A DNA stretch of 64,000 bases from positions 1,178,001-1,242,000 of the forward strand of contig BDSL01000016.1 in the NCBI GenBank assembly GCA_003116995.1, in the 5' to 3' direction. Both the position numbers and the translations under genes were made by a program. The notes beneath the pieces are model-generated. The model ran no database searches and was not told the DNA's origin. It saw only the letters and a list, made by a program, of their open reading frames with translations. Positions 1 through 10,480 of this stretch are shown here, piece by piece (the first letter of the stretch is position 1; every line of letters starts with the position of its first letter). The stretch is from Yamagishiella unicocca. Taxonomy: Eukaryota > Chlorophyta > Chlorophyceae > Chlamydomonadales > Volvocaceae.

Positions 1-483
1 ATAGTTAAGGCGAAGAAGTGCAGGCGAGACAAGCCCATTCTCAGACCCAATAGCGAGCGCACCGAGCTTGTTTGCTTCACGTTCTAGGAATGTCTACAGG
101 AGCCGGAATATGTACTGCATATTTCATATACAGGGCCAGCACCTCCGTGCGTTGGACCCAGTCGCGCCGTACAACAGGCAGACGAACATGGCACGGACCG
201 CTTTGTAACTATCTTGAACTTAACCTGAGTACCATATATTAAATCACCTGTGGGTCACATGTTCGCATACACTTTAACTGCTATCCTGCAGAACCCCAAC
301 TAGTATTGTCAAAAAGCCGACACAGAGTTGACGGACTATCCCTTCAGCGTCTTTGATCGTTAAGAGTACATTGGTGAAGCGACACGTCCAGGATCAGTTC
401 GCAGAGTAGCCTGGCTAAATGACACCCCTTCGGGCTGCTTGACCGACGGCTGTCCTTAGCGGGAGCGGAGGGCACCCACGCAC
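1..483. other. Upstream region of the PP2C gene, no gene seen
   Basis: I see no coding segment that fits a family or splices cleanly here. The stretch is less GC-rich than the genes that follow and presumably holds the promoter and 5' UTR of the PP2C gene. An A/T-rich patch lies near 232-246, but I cannot assign a TATA box. Confidence 0.4.
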
Positions 484-3400
484 ATGGGCTGCATACAGAG
501 CAAGGTACAGTGTACATGCTGACATGGAGACACTAGTATAGAAGGGTGGCGTACTGACGGCCTTGGGCAATGCTTGCGCACGCACCGACTTGCATTACAA
601 TACGCACCAACTTGCGATAATGCCTCAGGGCGCTCCCGCCGTCGATGATCCAGCATCCGGACAGAAAGCAGCGGCGTCAGCTGCTGGTACCTCGTCGCCT
701 AATGGTGACACAGCGGCGCTCCAGCCGGCAGAGCCTGCAGACGTTGAGCTCGAGGAAATGCAGGAGGCACGCGATTCGCTTGGAAACCTGCCCTCTTCAT
801 TGCACGTATCAGCAACGGACTTGGGCGTAACGTCGCCGCCGCAGCAGCGGCCGGGCTCTCGCGGGGTACAGTTTGGGGGCGTTGAAACGCAGACGGTCGA
901 GACGCCACCAGCGCCGAGCGAGGAGCACAGCCATTTTCTACTTCAAAAGTCACTTCCCCAAATTCCAGCGTCAAATGTAGAGCTCGAAACTCGCGTGAGT
1001 AGGAGGCAACGCGGCCGTGCTTTCCGTAGCCGACCCGAATCACGGATATGGAGTTAATTTGTACGTGGTTTGCCTTTCAGGCGGTTGGCTTGAAGCATAT
1101 CGGGTTTGGGCCGCTCAAGAAGGAAAACCAGGACGAGTACTTCTGCCAAGTAGGGGGCTTCGGCGGGCAAAAGGACGGCTGCTGTTACTGCATTTTTGAC
1201 GGTAAGAATGGATAGGGCTGCTGAGTATTACGGATTGGTGTTGGAAGGGTGTTGCGTGCAAATCGTGCGATTGGATGTCCTGCCTGCCTGTGCAGGCCAC
1301 GGCAACTATGGGAGAGATGCTGCCCAGTTTTGCAGACAGGAGCTGCCAGTCTTGTTCGATCAAGAGCTGCGGAAATACTACGCAAAGGCGGCAGTGAGTA
1401 ACGTTGTTGTGTTCCTGGGGCCTCGTGTGTGCGGCGTTGCAATACAATATCAGACGGCAACTGCGCATGTCGCAGGCGGACGGCGTCAAAGATCCCAATG
1501 CGAAGGAGCTCATCGAACCCATCATTAGTGATGCCTTCGTCGAGACCGAGCGGCGCCTGCACCAGGTGACTAACACGGCACGCTCTTGCGTTGGCTGTGA
1601 AGTCGCAAGTCTCAGCAATTGGCACCTCCGTTCGACCCCCTCAGGCGGGCATCAACGTCTCGAGCAGCGGCACCACGGCGAGCGTCGTATTCCAGAACAG
1701 GTCCAGCGTCTGGGTAGCAGCCGCAGGCGATTCGCGAGTGCTGTGTATGGCACAGGTCGACAACCAGTGGAAGGTACAACCGTTGACATTGGACCACCGG
1801 CCTTCTCGGCGAACGGAGAAGTACAGGTGAGGTTCAATGAGAACGGGGCGCTTCTGCACAATACACAGCAGTAGCAGGCCGCTAGCAGGCCACTGAGTGA
1901 CAGCCGGCGGGAGAGCGGAAGACACGTAGGGAGACACGATGGTTTCTGGACATTGTAAGGGCGGGTGTAAAGGTTTCCCAAGTGTGAGCAGGACTGCCGA
2001 CCGAGCTCCGTAGATGCGTGCATGCCCACCGACATGCAAAGGCACGTCTTGCCCAGTTGCTTAGGCTAGTGACGCAAGTTACTCCCGACGAGCATCGGAG
2101 CAACTGAAACGTGTACCGGCTTGCAGTCAGACCACAGGCGCAGGTTGCACTGCCCGGTTGCGCTGCCGGAATCCTTGCAGTGTCACCGTGGTCCGTGTTC
2201 CAGATCCGACGCAACAGCCAGCACAGTTTGGGCCCCGCTCTTCCCCACTGAATGGTGGTGTGATGCGCTCCGCAGGGTGGAGGCTGCTGGCGGACGGGTG
2301 GAGCCCAAGCGGCTCCCCAGCGGGAAGACCGTGGGCGAGCCGCGGTTATGGCTGGCGCACCTGCCCAGCCCTGGCCTGCTCCTATCCCGGTCCATCGGGG
2401 ACGACATGGCCACCTCGGTGGGCTGCACAGCGCGGCCCGAAGTCACCTTCATGGCCCTGCGGCCCTTCCTTGGTGGGTTTGCGGAGGCGAAAGGGGGGAG
2501 CAAGTTGCTTGCACGGGGCGGGGCAGAGGGGGGGGCACATAACGGACCAGGAGCTGGTTGAGATGCGATTATACGCGTGCGGATGTGCATTGGATTAAGC
2601 GACATGATCAATTGATGTGAAGGGAGAGAGGTGGGGGGTCAGATGGGAAGCACCTCGCGTGCGTGCGTGTGCGTGTGGTGCACGCAATGAGGAGGCGAGG
2701 GAGGGGACGCCGCGATGGCGTTTGGGCATGCGGGCAAACGGTCCGGCCGGTGCTACTGTGTGGCGGGCGTCAAACGTGGGGTGTAATAGGACGGCGTTGC
2801 TAGCCAGCATGGTTAACGGTGCACCTGGGATGGTGGGAGGTGGGATGCCGGGCGGTGTCAGGCGCTGCATTGGAGGATATTCGAACCTGCGTTGGCGCAT
2901 GTGGACAAGCTGTCTTCACAGCTGGTCCACCTGTCTTCACGACTGGTTTGGGTAGGGTCTGGTCGCGCTGCGCCGCTGTCATGGCACCTGCAAGCAGGGT
3001 GCCGAAACGCAGTTGCGATGATGGCCATTACTTAGCCGAACGTCAAAGGCTGGTCTCAAACCTTCCGCTGGAGACTGTCTTGATGTGGGTCGCGCAGGGA
3101 CTTGACCGCTGAGTTGCGTTGCCGTACACGTTGCATTACCTGACTCGTAAGCTTCCCCCGGCACAGGGCCAGGTCGACCAGGCCAACTTCGAGGCAGTAG
3201 GAGCACCGCTCTGTACCGCTCGGTCCGTATCACTACTCTGAGCGCACTGCCCTCCGTTGCCTTTGCGCAGACCAGTACATCATCATCGCATCGGACGGCG
3301 TCTGGGACGTGCTGAGTAACGACAACGTGGCGCAGCTCGTAGGAGACGCGGCAGAGCCGGAGGCGGGGTGCCAGGCGGTGCTCGAGGCGGCGTTGCTGGA

Positions 3401-4007
3401 GTGGGAGGAGCGCCTTGCGGCAGACAACATCTCGATTATCGTGAGTCGCCCCGCCCCTGCAGCCCCTGCAAAACAGCACACCCGGTTGCATTGCGAGCCC
3501 ATGCGTCGGAAAACGTTGTTCCAGATATTACGTTCAAGTAAGGATTAAAGTTGCTTTGCTTTGCTGAGTTTGTTTACAACCTTGCGATCCATGCGTGGGA
3601 TCCTTTGCGCTCGCGAAGCACGCCTCGTGGGGTTTGGGGCGGACGGAAGGCGGTAGGGGGCTTAAGAGGGCCTTACCCTCTCCGGCTGTCCCCTCCGCGC
3701 CGCAGCACGGCGCCCTCTGCCCGTGATCTTGACCTGGCGCTCGGCACTGCTGACATGCGCCATGACCGCCGTACACCTCCTACCCTTCCCAACCGACCCT
3801 CACCCCTTGTCTGTGCAGGTCATTCAGCTTGTGTGGGGCGACATGCTCGCAACCAACGGGTCCAATGCATCATTCCGGGTCGGGGGCAGCTCATCATTCC
3901 ACTCCCAGCAGGGTCGCCGCCCTCTGGGGCCGACGCCGACCAACAGCGGCCTGCCGCTTACAGTTGTCGGGGAGGTGCACAGCGATGAGGCCAACACGCA
4001 ACAATAA
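484..4007 (+). CDS. PP2C-type Ser/Thr protein phosphatase with acylation-type N terminus
   Basis: Nine exons: 484-504, 629-994, 1081-1201, 1296-1393, 1476-1565, 1645-1826, 2276-2472, 3271-3440, 3819-4007. They join in phase to 477 residues. The family is Mg2+/Mn2+-dependent and dephosphorylates Ser/Thr. Visible motifs are KKENQDEYF, CIFDGHG (DGHG at about 169-172), GTTASVV, AAAGDSR, LDHRP...RVEAAGGRVE, SRSIGDDMATSVGC, IIIASDGVWDVL and ADNISIIV, which together cover the whole catalytic fold. Residues 8-129 are a low-complexity Ala/Ser/Pro/Glu leader. The start at 484 gives MGCIQSK, a Gly2 myristoylation and Cys3 palmitoylation type signal, so I expect membrane attachment. The 21-nt first exon is chosen because its GTACAG donor joins in phase to the acceptor ending at 628. 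A later in-frame ATG at 620 is the alternative. About 60 residues follow the catalytic core. The substrate is unknown. Confidence 0.92.
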
Positions 4008-4020
4008 ATCTCAGTGCGCG

Positions 4021-4165
4021 CGGTGTGGGACAAAGGCTGCGCGCCGGGCGGGGTACCTGCCGGGGGCTGTGCTGCCTATGGGACAAAGGCTGCGCGCTAC
4101 CTATGTGCGTGCTACCTATGGGACAAAAGCTGCGCGCCGGGCCGGTACCTGCCGGGGGCTGTGCG
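4021..4165 (+). repeat. Short direct repeats in the PP2C 3' UTR
   Basis: A block reading GGGACAAAGGCTGCGCGCC with a following GTACCTGCCGGGGGCTGTG recurs about three times with small changes, directly after the stop codon. It looks like a local duplication. Confidence 0.7.
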
Positions 4166-5081
4166 TGCTACCGGGGTACATGATCGGGGCGCAACACCTG
4201 CTGACGTATGAAGGAGGGGAGGCTTTGGTGGCGGTGGTGGGTCGTATTGGTGCTGCGCGTTGCGTGGCGGCCGCTTGGGTCGGACGGGGTAATGGTTGTG
4301 CTTAGTGATGATTTATCGCATGTCTGCGCTGCGAACGGCCTTCGGACCTCCGCGCCTTCGTTGCCACTCCCATTGCACTTGTTCTGATCGCACGATAGAA
4401 GCCCCACATCACGCTCTGGGCCCCTGGGGAGCAGGCGCGTGCTACTTACGCCCCAGCGTCTTTCATCGTGTGGTTGATTACAATTTTAGAGGAACCCAAG
4501 ATCTTCCATTCCTAGATAACGACGGGCATGGCAGGCGCGGAGAACACTATGAACGTTGATCGGGGATAGATATGACCGAGAAGAAAATGCGCTATGCAGG
4601 ACAGCTGGCGTAACTCTGCTTAAGCGATACGATTACTTGTTTGACTTTCATGGGTTGTACGGGTAGCTGTTGTGAATGGCGATGACTCGCAAGGCGCATG
4701 GCACGGCGTGGGGGTCCGAACGTCAAAGTAGCGCTTGCCATATAGCTTGCCTACCACAGTACGGCTTTGGACGATGCCTCCCGGCTTTGACAGGACGTAC
4801 AACAGCTCCACGGACGCAGGAGGCCGTTAGGCCCGTGTACGACATGACGATGCATGCCAGTTTTGCGCCCATGTTGATATGCACGCTGTGTGGAGGGTGA
4901 AGTTTGGTGCATGCTGCAGCGAAGGGCTGATGTGGCTTGGGATTTTCGTGTCGAGCGGTTGCAGTGGGTTAGGGAGGGCTTGCTGGCCGACGCCGGTTTC
5001 ACAGGCATGGCACAGCCAAGGGTGTCACAATAAGAACGATCTCTCTCTTTCTTCAAGAGCCCGAACTTTTTACATTTAAAA

Positions 5082-5086
5082 TGTAA
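5082..5086 (+). other. TGTAA polyadenylation signal candidate (PP2C)
   Basis: TGTAA is the usual volvocine polyadenylation hexamer core. This copy lies about 1.1 kb after the PP2C stop and just before the SET gene. The distance is long but within range for algal 3' UTRs. Confidence 0.4.
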
Positions 5087-5171
5087 ATGGTATGATCCAT
5101 TCCGGCGCCAACTACGAATTCAGGCACGTCGATGACGTATCTCTGTAAGCCAGCGAGGACTACATAAAGCA

Positions 5172-8100
5172 ATGCAACCTCTACTTTTGTCCGACGGCAA
5201 TTCTGCAGCTGATGTCACTCTTGCGTATTACGCAGAGGTAAGATAGACACAATCCGAGCCAACGCAGGTTATCGCCGACTTGACGATCGACTCGGCGGCG
5301 CAGGTGCTCAGTGCCGTCGGTGCACCCCCAATTGAGGTACAGCTAGACGTAGATGGAAAGGGAAAAGGTCTGGTTGCCACACGCAATATACGTGAGGGCG
5401 AGACGCTCTTCGTCGAGCGCCCCCTGGTAAGCAGGGTGCTGCGCAGAAAGGATGCGGGCGTCTGACCATGCATCCAGCGTCGCTTCCATATGTAAACCAC
5501 ATGAGACGTGGCTACTTATCATAGCGCTCAACGTAGTCATCCCCTGTCCCAATCCGCAGGTCAGCATACAGCATGATGACAACCGCAGCAGCGCACTGGT
5601 GTGCCAGCAATGCCTCCGGTTCGTTGGTACGTGCTGGAAACGCGCGCCTTACTCTTGTTCGCCCGATCCTGCCGTCATGCCGACACCCGCCCACCGCTCG
5701 CACCCGACAGGCTCAGTCGGGCACCAAATTGGGCACAAGCTTCAATCCTTGGTGGACAAGCTGCGTGGTGCACAACGCGATGACGAGGCTGGTGACGGCG
5801 CGAGCGAGGGCGACGATGCTGACAAGGGCGAGGTGGATCTGGACGGAGCCTTAGAAGCTGGCGAGCGCCTGGAGCAGGTGAGTTGATATGGCCGTTGGAG
5901 GAGTGCAGGACACACTGGACTGCCCGCTCAGTCGCCTGCCGGGTCCCACGCGGCCTAGACGGCCCAAATCCATACAGGCACCAACTGTCCACTTGAAACT
6001 GCTCGGTACGCTCGGCACCCAGCCCTTGAGCTCCCATGCTGCTGCCCACGACCACGACCGCAACCACGCCGAACCAATTCGGCTCACTTGCTCCCACGGG
6101 GCGGCCCGACAGGCCCAAGTGCCGGGCCAGAGGATATGATGCGACAAAGAAAGTAAAAGGTCTGACGGCCGCACTGGCGCCAGCAGCCCTCTGGCCCCAG
6201 GCGCGCGCCGCCGCTCTTTCGCGCCCCGCGCGCCCAACCACCCCGCCCCTTGCCTCAACCCCAGAGGCTCCGCGCCGAGACCCATGCGGCCTCTGTCGCA
6301 AGGGCAAGGACAGATACCCGCTAGCACCGCGGCGAAGCGGCGCCTGCGGCGGCGCGTACCGTGCCCAGCTCTGTGCGGCGGCCTCCTCCTCTTTGGGGGG
6401 GGAAGGCTGCGCGTGTGCCGGGCCGGGCCGCAGTACGCGGGTGCCGCTTCGTCGCGCGGCCAAGCGTGCGCCGCACGCCGCCAGCGGCAGCACCAGCTGG
6501 CGGCGGCGCGGCGCCAAGGCCGGACAGTACAGTGCGCGGGAGGCTGGGCGTGGGGGGCGTGCCTGGACTGCCCGGAAGGGCAGTCGGCGGGGCGGCGGCG
6601 CCGCCAGGGGATTCGGAGGGTGGTGGTCGGTGCCTGGCTGAGTGAACTACAAAAAGGCCGAACTGATCCTCGACAGCCTGATGGGGCCGGTGCTGGGCCA
6701 GGCCGTTGGCCCTGTGGTCCGGTTGCCCTTGACCAATCGACGCACTTGGCACAGTGGCAGTCATGGCACCCGCCCTTACCCATTCTCTTCCCATCCTTTG
6801 GGACACATCGCAACCACCGACAGCTCCAAGCACACTCGCTGCTCCCCCATACCAGCTTCACCCTTCCCTCACTGCCCCTTCCCTCACTGCCCACGCCACC
6901 TGCACGCAACGCACTCCACGTCAGCCCCTCTCCTCGCCGCCTGTGTGCCGGACGCCGGCCCCCCCCCCGGGGCCCCCCGCAGATCTACGCCCACGTAACC
7001 CCCGAGCGCATCTTGGAGCTGTGCTCCGGTGCGGTGGCGCTGCCCAGGTCCGAAGGCTTCCAGCTGCCTGCGCCGGTAGGTGGGAGGGGCCTCCCCTGGA
7101 GTGCAGTGGGGTACGGGTTTGGGTGTGGGGCGAGCGCGGCTGGGGGAACGCCGTAGCCTGCTTACGCCAGCAGTGTACGGCGTCCTTCAGCTGCTGCTGG
7201 ACCCCTTCCTTACAGCTGCCAGCCTCATCGGCCTCACCGGCCTCGCGCATCCTCTTCGTACTCACTTCCGCAGGTGCCCTGCCGCCGAGGTTGCGGAGCC
7301 CTCTACTGCGGAGTTGCCTGCGAGGCGGAGGCCTGGGATCACTCCCACTGCCTTCTGTGCACGGCCTCCACCACCGCAGCCACTACCACCGCAGCCACTA
7401 CCACCGCAGCCACCACCACCACAGCCACCACCACCACAGCCGCCGCACCCAGTGCTGGGGCCGCAGTCGATCCCGGCAGCTCCGGCTCTTCACCGCTTGA
7501 GGAGGCCGCGCCACAGCCGTCATCAGTAGAATGCGGGACGGCCGCAGAGGAGGGGACAGGGCCAGGCGCAGAGCCCTCTTCGTCTTCTGCAGCGGGCCCC
7601 TCCTCGTCAGCGGCGGCGCCTGCGGCGCCCGCAGCGTCGCCACCGGCGGCGGCGGCGGTCGAAGACCTGTACGGCATCCGAGTCGATCGCCGCGCCGTCG
7701 CGGCATTCGCGGAGCACGCCAGATCCACCAATGAGATATTTCTGTTGGCGGCACAGGTGGTGGCGGCGACGCTGCTGCGCGCCGCCAGGTCGCTGGCGGC
7801 GACGCCGCAGCCGGCGGACTGCGCCGCCGCCAGCGCGTCCTCCGGGGCCGCCGCGGGCCCCTCCTCCTCCACCTCCACGAACAACGGTGACGACGCGCGG
7901 CGGGCCATGCTCCTGGCGGCGTGGCGGCCGTACATGTACGGCTGGAAGCGGTGTTGGTGGGAGTCGGTTGCGGTGCCAGATGACGTGGACGACGAGGACG
8001 AGTTCCGGGGGCAGCTGAGGTGAGGATGGCAGCTATGCTAGGGATGTGCCAATGGTGGTGATGGCTTTCAACGCTTGGATTCGAAAGCACATCGTGTCAA

Positions 8101-9459
8101 TGTGCGTTAGCACGACATTGGCCTTCATGAGTTATTTACGCAGGGTTATCTCTGGTCTTCCAGGTATGCCATCACTCTTAAGTTAAGCCGCCGCATCCTG
8201 GTCTTCCGTTGTGCAGGGGCCTAGCATCGGACTCGTTGGAGCTGCTCTCCGCCGCCATCAGCGACCCACGGTTCTGCCCTGAGCTGCTGCAGCTGGAGGT
8301 ACGCCATGCACTAAGGAAGACAGGCCATGGCCGAATGCGACATTAACTGCGAGCCCGCACACGCCGCATGCAAGCCGGTGAGGCCCCTCGCTTGGTGTCG
8401 CTCCTTGGGGTCCGTCACAATAAGTCCTTGTGCCGCGGCCGCGCTCCTCTCGCTCCTCCTCGTCTATCGTACAGGTGTACGGCAGCATCGTCGGCATGTT
8501 TGAGCTGAACAACCTGGGCCTTACCGTCTCGACGCCGGTGGAGGACTACTTTCTGGCGGTCGACGAGATGGAGGAGGGCGGGGAGAAGCAGGCGGTACTG
8601 AAGGCGAGTCGGGGGTGGTGGCGGTGAGCTGGCCGGGGTGCTGCAAGGGGTAGAGCAGCAGAACTAGGTGCAGGTGCACGCCACAGCGGAGGGGAGGGGA
8701 GGACAACGAGGCGCGGCGTTGAGCGAGGAGGGAATGAGGGCACGAAGGGGATGGGAACCATGTCAACAGGTGAGCGCCCCGCCGACCCGCGGGTCAGAAA
8801 CCCCGCACCCTACTGTCGTGCAGGTGACTCAGCCGCTGCTGGACGCGCTGGACTCGGAGTACGCCACCCCCTGCGAGGCCACCGCCTTCATGGCCCTGCA
8901 GGTGAGGGCGCGGGGCATGAGAGGAAACCGGTGGGGCTGCGGGGGGCTGCGGGTGTGCTGGTTCATCACTAACCCGGCTACCTCGCGTGGTTACCGTTTA
9001 CCTCGCGGCTGTGTAGGGTGTGCGGGTGTGTCGTCCGGGGTCTGCTGCTCGCACGCCATGCCTCCTAAGACCCTGAGTAGCCTGCCGTGAAGAGGCACCC
9101 CGGCGGAAGCGTACCACACCACACTACACCCCTCACCGCCCCGCCTCGCCTCGTGCCCCATCGCGCCCTTCCCCCCACATGCACAGAGCTGCATCAACCA
9201 CTCGTGCGACCCCAACTGCACAGCCGCCTGCGACACCGGCGACCAGACCGTCACGGTGCTGGCGCAGCGCGGCATCACCGCTGGCGAGGAGATCAGTCTG
9301 TCGTACATTGACGTCTCGCTGCCGTACAAGCAGCGCCAGGCGGAGCTTCGTGACTACGGTTTCGTGTGCCGCTGCGCGCGATGCGTGGCTGACGCGGCGG
9401 CGGCGCGGTCCAAGCGGCAGGGCGCCGCCAAGGGGCTCAAAGTGGGTCGCCGGCGGTAG
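5172..9459 (+). CDS. ATXR2: ATXR2-like SET-domain lysine methyltransferase with split MYND-like zinc segment
   Basis: Ten exons: 5172-5237, 5304-5426, 5560-5626, 5711-5877, 6983-7075, 7274-8019, 8217-8298, 8475-8594, 8824-8901, 9187-9459. They give about 604 residues. The SET N half shows DGKGKGLVATRNIREGETLF. Two Cys pairs follow, LVCQQCLRFVGSVGHQIG and then PCRRGCGALYCGVACEAE...HCLLC. The SET core has CINHSCDPNC (about 516-525), ITAGEEISLSYID and a Cys-rich post-SET segment GFVCRCARC. Order and motifs match plant ATXR2 (SDG36) better than animal SMYD proteins. Expected role is S-adenosylmethionine-dependent lysine methylation. Exon 6 carries a low-complexity Thr/Ala insert (about 198-215) and an acidic end. 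Exon 1 to 2 uses a 66-nt intron; an acceptor at 5267 would leave an implausible 30-nt one. Exon 8 may instead end at 8603 with a GC donor, adding three residues. Confidence 0.88.
5878..6982 (+). other. Long intron of the SET gene
   Basis: This 1.1-kb intron separates the first Cys-rich segment from the next conserved block. It is GC-rich and open in several frames on both strands, giving ORFs up to about 350 codons. None matches a family, and no transposon ends were seen. Confidence 0.6.
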
Positions 9460-9697
9460 GCCAGGCCCCAGGCCAGGCCCGTCGGCCCGTCCACACAGGA
9501 CGAGTCGATGCATTCTTTCGCCTATGGCCATGGGAACTAGCACATCCCGCCGTGGCTTGTCTCTTGGGACGCGCTCAAGTTCAGGGCTTGGGTTGTGTTG
9601 AGTAGCGGATGGAGGATAGAGGTAAGACGCAGCGAGGAGGCACCCTTGGCGCTCTGCGTGAGGGACAGCAGCACTCGAGCAGGGGCTGCCAGCAGGT

Positions 9698-9764
9698 GTA
9701 ACGTTTGCAGGGAGGCTGTGTGCGTTCGCCAGGGCTGATGGAATGGGTGCAGCTGCGACTGTAA
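9698..9764 (+). other. TGTAA signals of the SET gene
   Basis: Two TGTAA signals at 9698-9702 and 9760-9764 lie 240-300 bases after the SET stop codon. They mark a likely cleavage region. Confidence 0.5.
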
Positions 9765-10480
9765 GACACGGATTCATGCTTAGCGGGGCTCTTTGGTTTT
9801 TGCGCAGCAACTCGATCTCCTTTGGCTGATGGCTTGGTGCCAGTTGCCCGGGACATGAGAGAAGCAGGATCCAAGTCAGATCCACGTCAGGCGACGAGAT
9901 CGGCTGCCGCGCGCGTCCCCCTCGCTGCCTTGTCACCTCATGTCCGACCGCCAGACACCAGTGTTATTTACAACACAAAACGCACCTCCTGCTCGAGGGC
10001 CCACGAACCGTCCAGCTGCGTTCTGATTGGCAAGCGGCAATCGAAAGGCACAGAGCAACACTGCGGCTGACTTTCCAAGACCACTACTGCTGATAGGCAC
10101 AGCTGGTACAAAACATATCTTGCCGCGGCTCCTCTGCCACCGCCATGTGGGACCACCGCCGCGCGCCTGTCCGCCACAAGCTGCGTGCTGTGTTGCGGCA
10201 CACCGCCCCTCGAGCCATGGAAAAGAGGAGCTGCCCTTGATCCGCCCAGCGGCAGACGCCTGCTCTGCGGCCCCCTGCCCACATCGTGACGGGACGTAAC
10301 CGGCCATTCACGTAAACCACCCTCGTCGACCATGCTAACCAAAGGTTACTTGCCCCCAGTGTGCAACTCACACCTCGCTCGGCGTCTCCCAACACAATCC
10401 TCATGCCGTGCTGCACCCAACTCCAGAAGCTTCCCAACCGAACCAACGCGCTGCCTGTATAGCAAATTGCAGTCAGACAG
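9765..10480. other. Convergent 3' region between SET and RING-YEATS genes
   Basis: No gene seen. The minus-strand signal (TTACA on the plus strand) at 9968-9972 is the likely polyadenylation signal of the RING-YEATS gene, giving it a 3' UTR of about 500 bases. Confidence 0.5.

Larger units (their letters stand above)
4008..5171. other. PP2C 3' UTR and intergenic stretch
   Basis: No coding segment fits here. A TGTAA polyadenylation-type signal lies at 5082-5086. A short direct repeat lies in the first 150 bases. The remainder probably combines a long 3' UTR with the promoter of the SET gene. Confidence 0.4.

Noticed and set aside
5238..5267. 30-nt intron after exon 1 of the SET gene
   Set aside because: Too short for a spliceosomal intron; the acceptor ending at 5303 keeps phase, gives 66 nt and fits the ATXR2-like N terminus better.
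5675..6909. Minus-strand ORFs of 280 and 352 codons
   Set aside because: They lie in the long SET-gene intron, have biased GC-driven composition and match nothing.
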